In this document: piece by piece, positions 63,501 to 64,000 of the stretch
Numbering within the stretch: the stretch's first letter is position 1
Layout of the letters: every line of letters begins with the position of its first letter
Source of the DNA: Nocardioides pocheonensis
Lineage (GTDB): Bacteria; Actinomycetota; Actinomycetes; Propionibacteriales; Nocardioidaceae
NCBI RefSeq assembly: GCF_003725535.1
Contig: NZ_RJSF01000040.1
Span: 773,477-837,476 of the forward strand
Direction: 5' to 3'
Length of the DNA: 64,000 bases
Position numbers and translations under genes: made by a program
Notes under the pieces: model-generated
What the model was told of the DNA's origin: nothing
Database searches by the model: none
What the model saw: only the letters and a program-made list of their open reading frames with translations

Positions 63501-64000
63501 TCAGCGGGGGCAGAGCGGGACGTTCGCGTTGTACGACGCGAACAGGCTCTGCGGGTTCTTCCGCCAGATCCAGGCGTGCAGCGTCCACAGCCCGAGCGAC
63601 GGGTTCGGGACCATCTGTTGTCCGAGGAAGTGCGGAGCGGTCGCCGCGTCGGACATCTTGACGATGTACTCGACCGCGACCAGCTTCAGGGTCCCGTCGT
63701 GCATCTCGTAGACCAGCGCCTCGGGATGGGTCCGGCTCAGCTGCCCGCCGTCGTTGAGCAGGTCGCCGTTGACCAGGTGGAAGCCCATGCCCTGGTTGGT
63801 GCTGGGGCTGTCGAAGCACGGCAGGCCCGGGTCGCCGTACCCCGCGGCCTCGGCCTGCGAGGTCGCGTGGAAGGCGGCGGTCGACGCCCGCACGTCGTCG
63901 AGCCCGTCGGTGTGCGCCTGGGCGCTCCCGGCGTACCCCGCCGCGAGGACTCCGGCCGCTGCTGCCGCGGAGACCGTCACGCGGACACCTGCGCGACGCA
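63501..64000 (-). CDS. Secreted protein of unknown function (5' end outside window)
   Basis: About 166 residues are visible; the frame is open to the right edge, where an arginine pair (RRAGVRVTV) precedes the hydrophobic core SAAAAAGVLAAGYAGSAQA, probably a signal peptide whose start lies outside. An internal GTG at 63980 would give 159 residues. The mature part begins near HTDGLDDVRASTAAFH and has two cysteines (GLPCFD and VPLCPR) that could pair. HPEALVYEMHDGTLKLVAVEYIVK fits a family of secreted actinobacterial proteins of unknown function. Confidence 0.75.
   Translation of the reverse strand, partial: RRAGVRVTVSAAAAAGVLAAGYAGSAQAHTDGLDDVRASTAAFHATSQAEAAGYGDPGLPCFDSPSTNQGMGFHLVNGDLLNDGGQLSRTHPEALVYEMHDGTLKLVAVEYIVKMSDAATAPHFLGQQMVPNPSLGLWTLHAWIWRKNPQSLFASYNANVPLCPR

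Overview
This window is a stretch of chromosome from a very GC-rich Gram-positive actinobacterium, most likely from the Nocardioidaceae (Nocardioides-like). Four things point that way: strong G/C bias at third codon positions, frequent GTG starts and 4-base ATGA/GTGA gene overlaps, actinobacterium-specific families (DUF3000 beside a ribonuclease D, HemQ-type heme synthesis, ergothioneine genes, an F420-dependent oxidoreductase, a KstR-like steroid regulon), and short dispersed inverted repeats between genes. The genus is an inference. I found no rRNA, tRNA, CRISPR array, integrase or transposase. The region reads as ordinary chromosome with metabolic and signalling modules.

Layout. 1-3.4 kb: end of a NarL-type two-component system, a glyoxalase-fold protein, a DUF402 protein and a membrane protein. 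3.6-6.7 kb: a Baeyer-Villiger-type flavin monooxygenase and a short-chain dehydrogenase in one operon, opposite a TetR regulator. 6.8-13.1 kb: a cell-surface glycosylation module (GT2-GtrA fusion plus ArnT/YkcB-type transferase) behind an OmpR-type two-component system, with a Gly/Met-rich membrane protein on the other side. 13.2-20.6 kb: HrpA helicase, a solitary PemK/MazF-like protein, lipoproteins and an orphan ABC solute-binding protein. 20.7-26.9 kb: RNase D, DUF3000 and the heme genes hemE, hemY and hemQ. 27-35.5 kb: MsrB, a primase-polymerase and an ATP-dependent ligase (PrimPolC/LigC type), then a coupled cluster PPK2, HipA-like kinase, DUF3037 and M1 aminopeptidase. 35.5-39.1 kb: a compact ergothioneine locus. 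39.5-42.9 kb: assimilatory sulfur genes behind a small leader peptide. 43-48.4 kb: glyA and a C4-dicarboxylate two-component system with its DctA transporter. 48.4-63.5 kb: a steroid side-chain degradation region carrying KstR-type operators, interrupted by methionine aminopeptidase, YwiC and an RsbQ/RsbP/RsbV energy-stress module.

How the genes work together. The steroid genes (FadA5-like thiolase, CYP125-like P450, Ltp3/Ltp4-like and DUF35 proteins, LLM oxidoreductase, FadD8-like ligase) share a 14-bp TnnAACnnGTTnnA palindrome (one of the four copies has a single mismatch), so they probably form one regulon. Ergothioneine synthesis needs only EgtB, EgtD and EgtE here: the EgtB tail resembles the cysteine-using type, which would explain why egtA and egtC are missing from the locus. 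The sulfur operon next door makes the cysteine it would use.

The most interesting points are the RsbQ-RsbP junction, where the phosphatase PAS domain begins upstream of any normal start codon in a shifted frame, the cysteine-type leader peptide, the short ergothioneine locus, the HipA-like/DUF3037 pair, and a 32-bp repeat family in head-to-head tandem arrays. All family assignments come from reading motifs and remembered family features, not from database searches.
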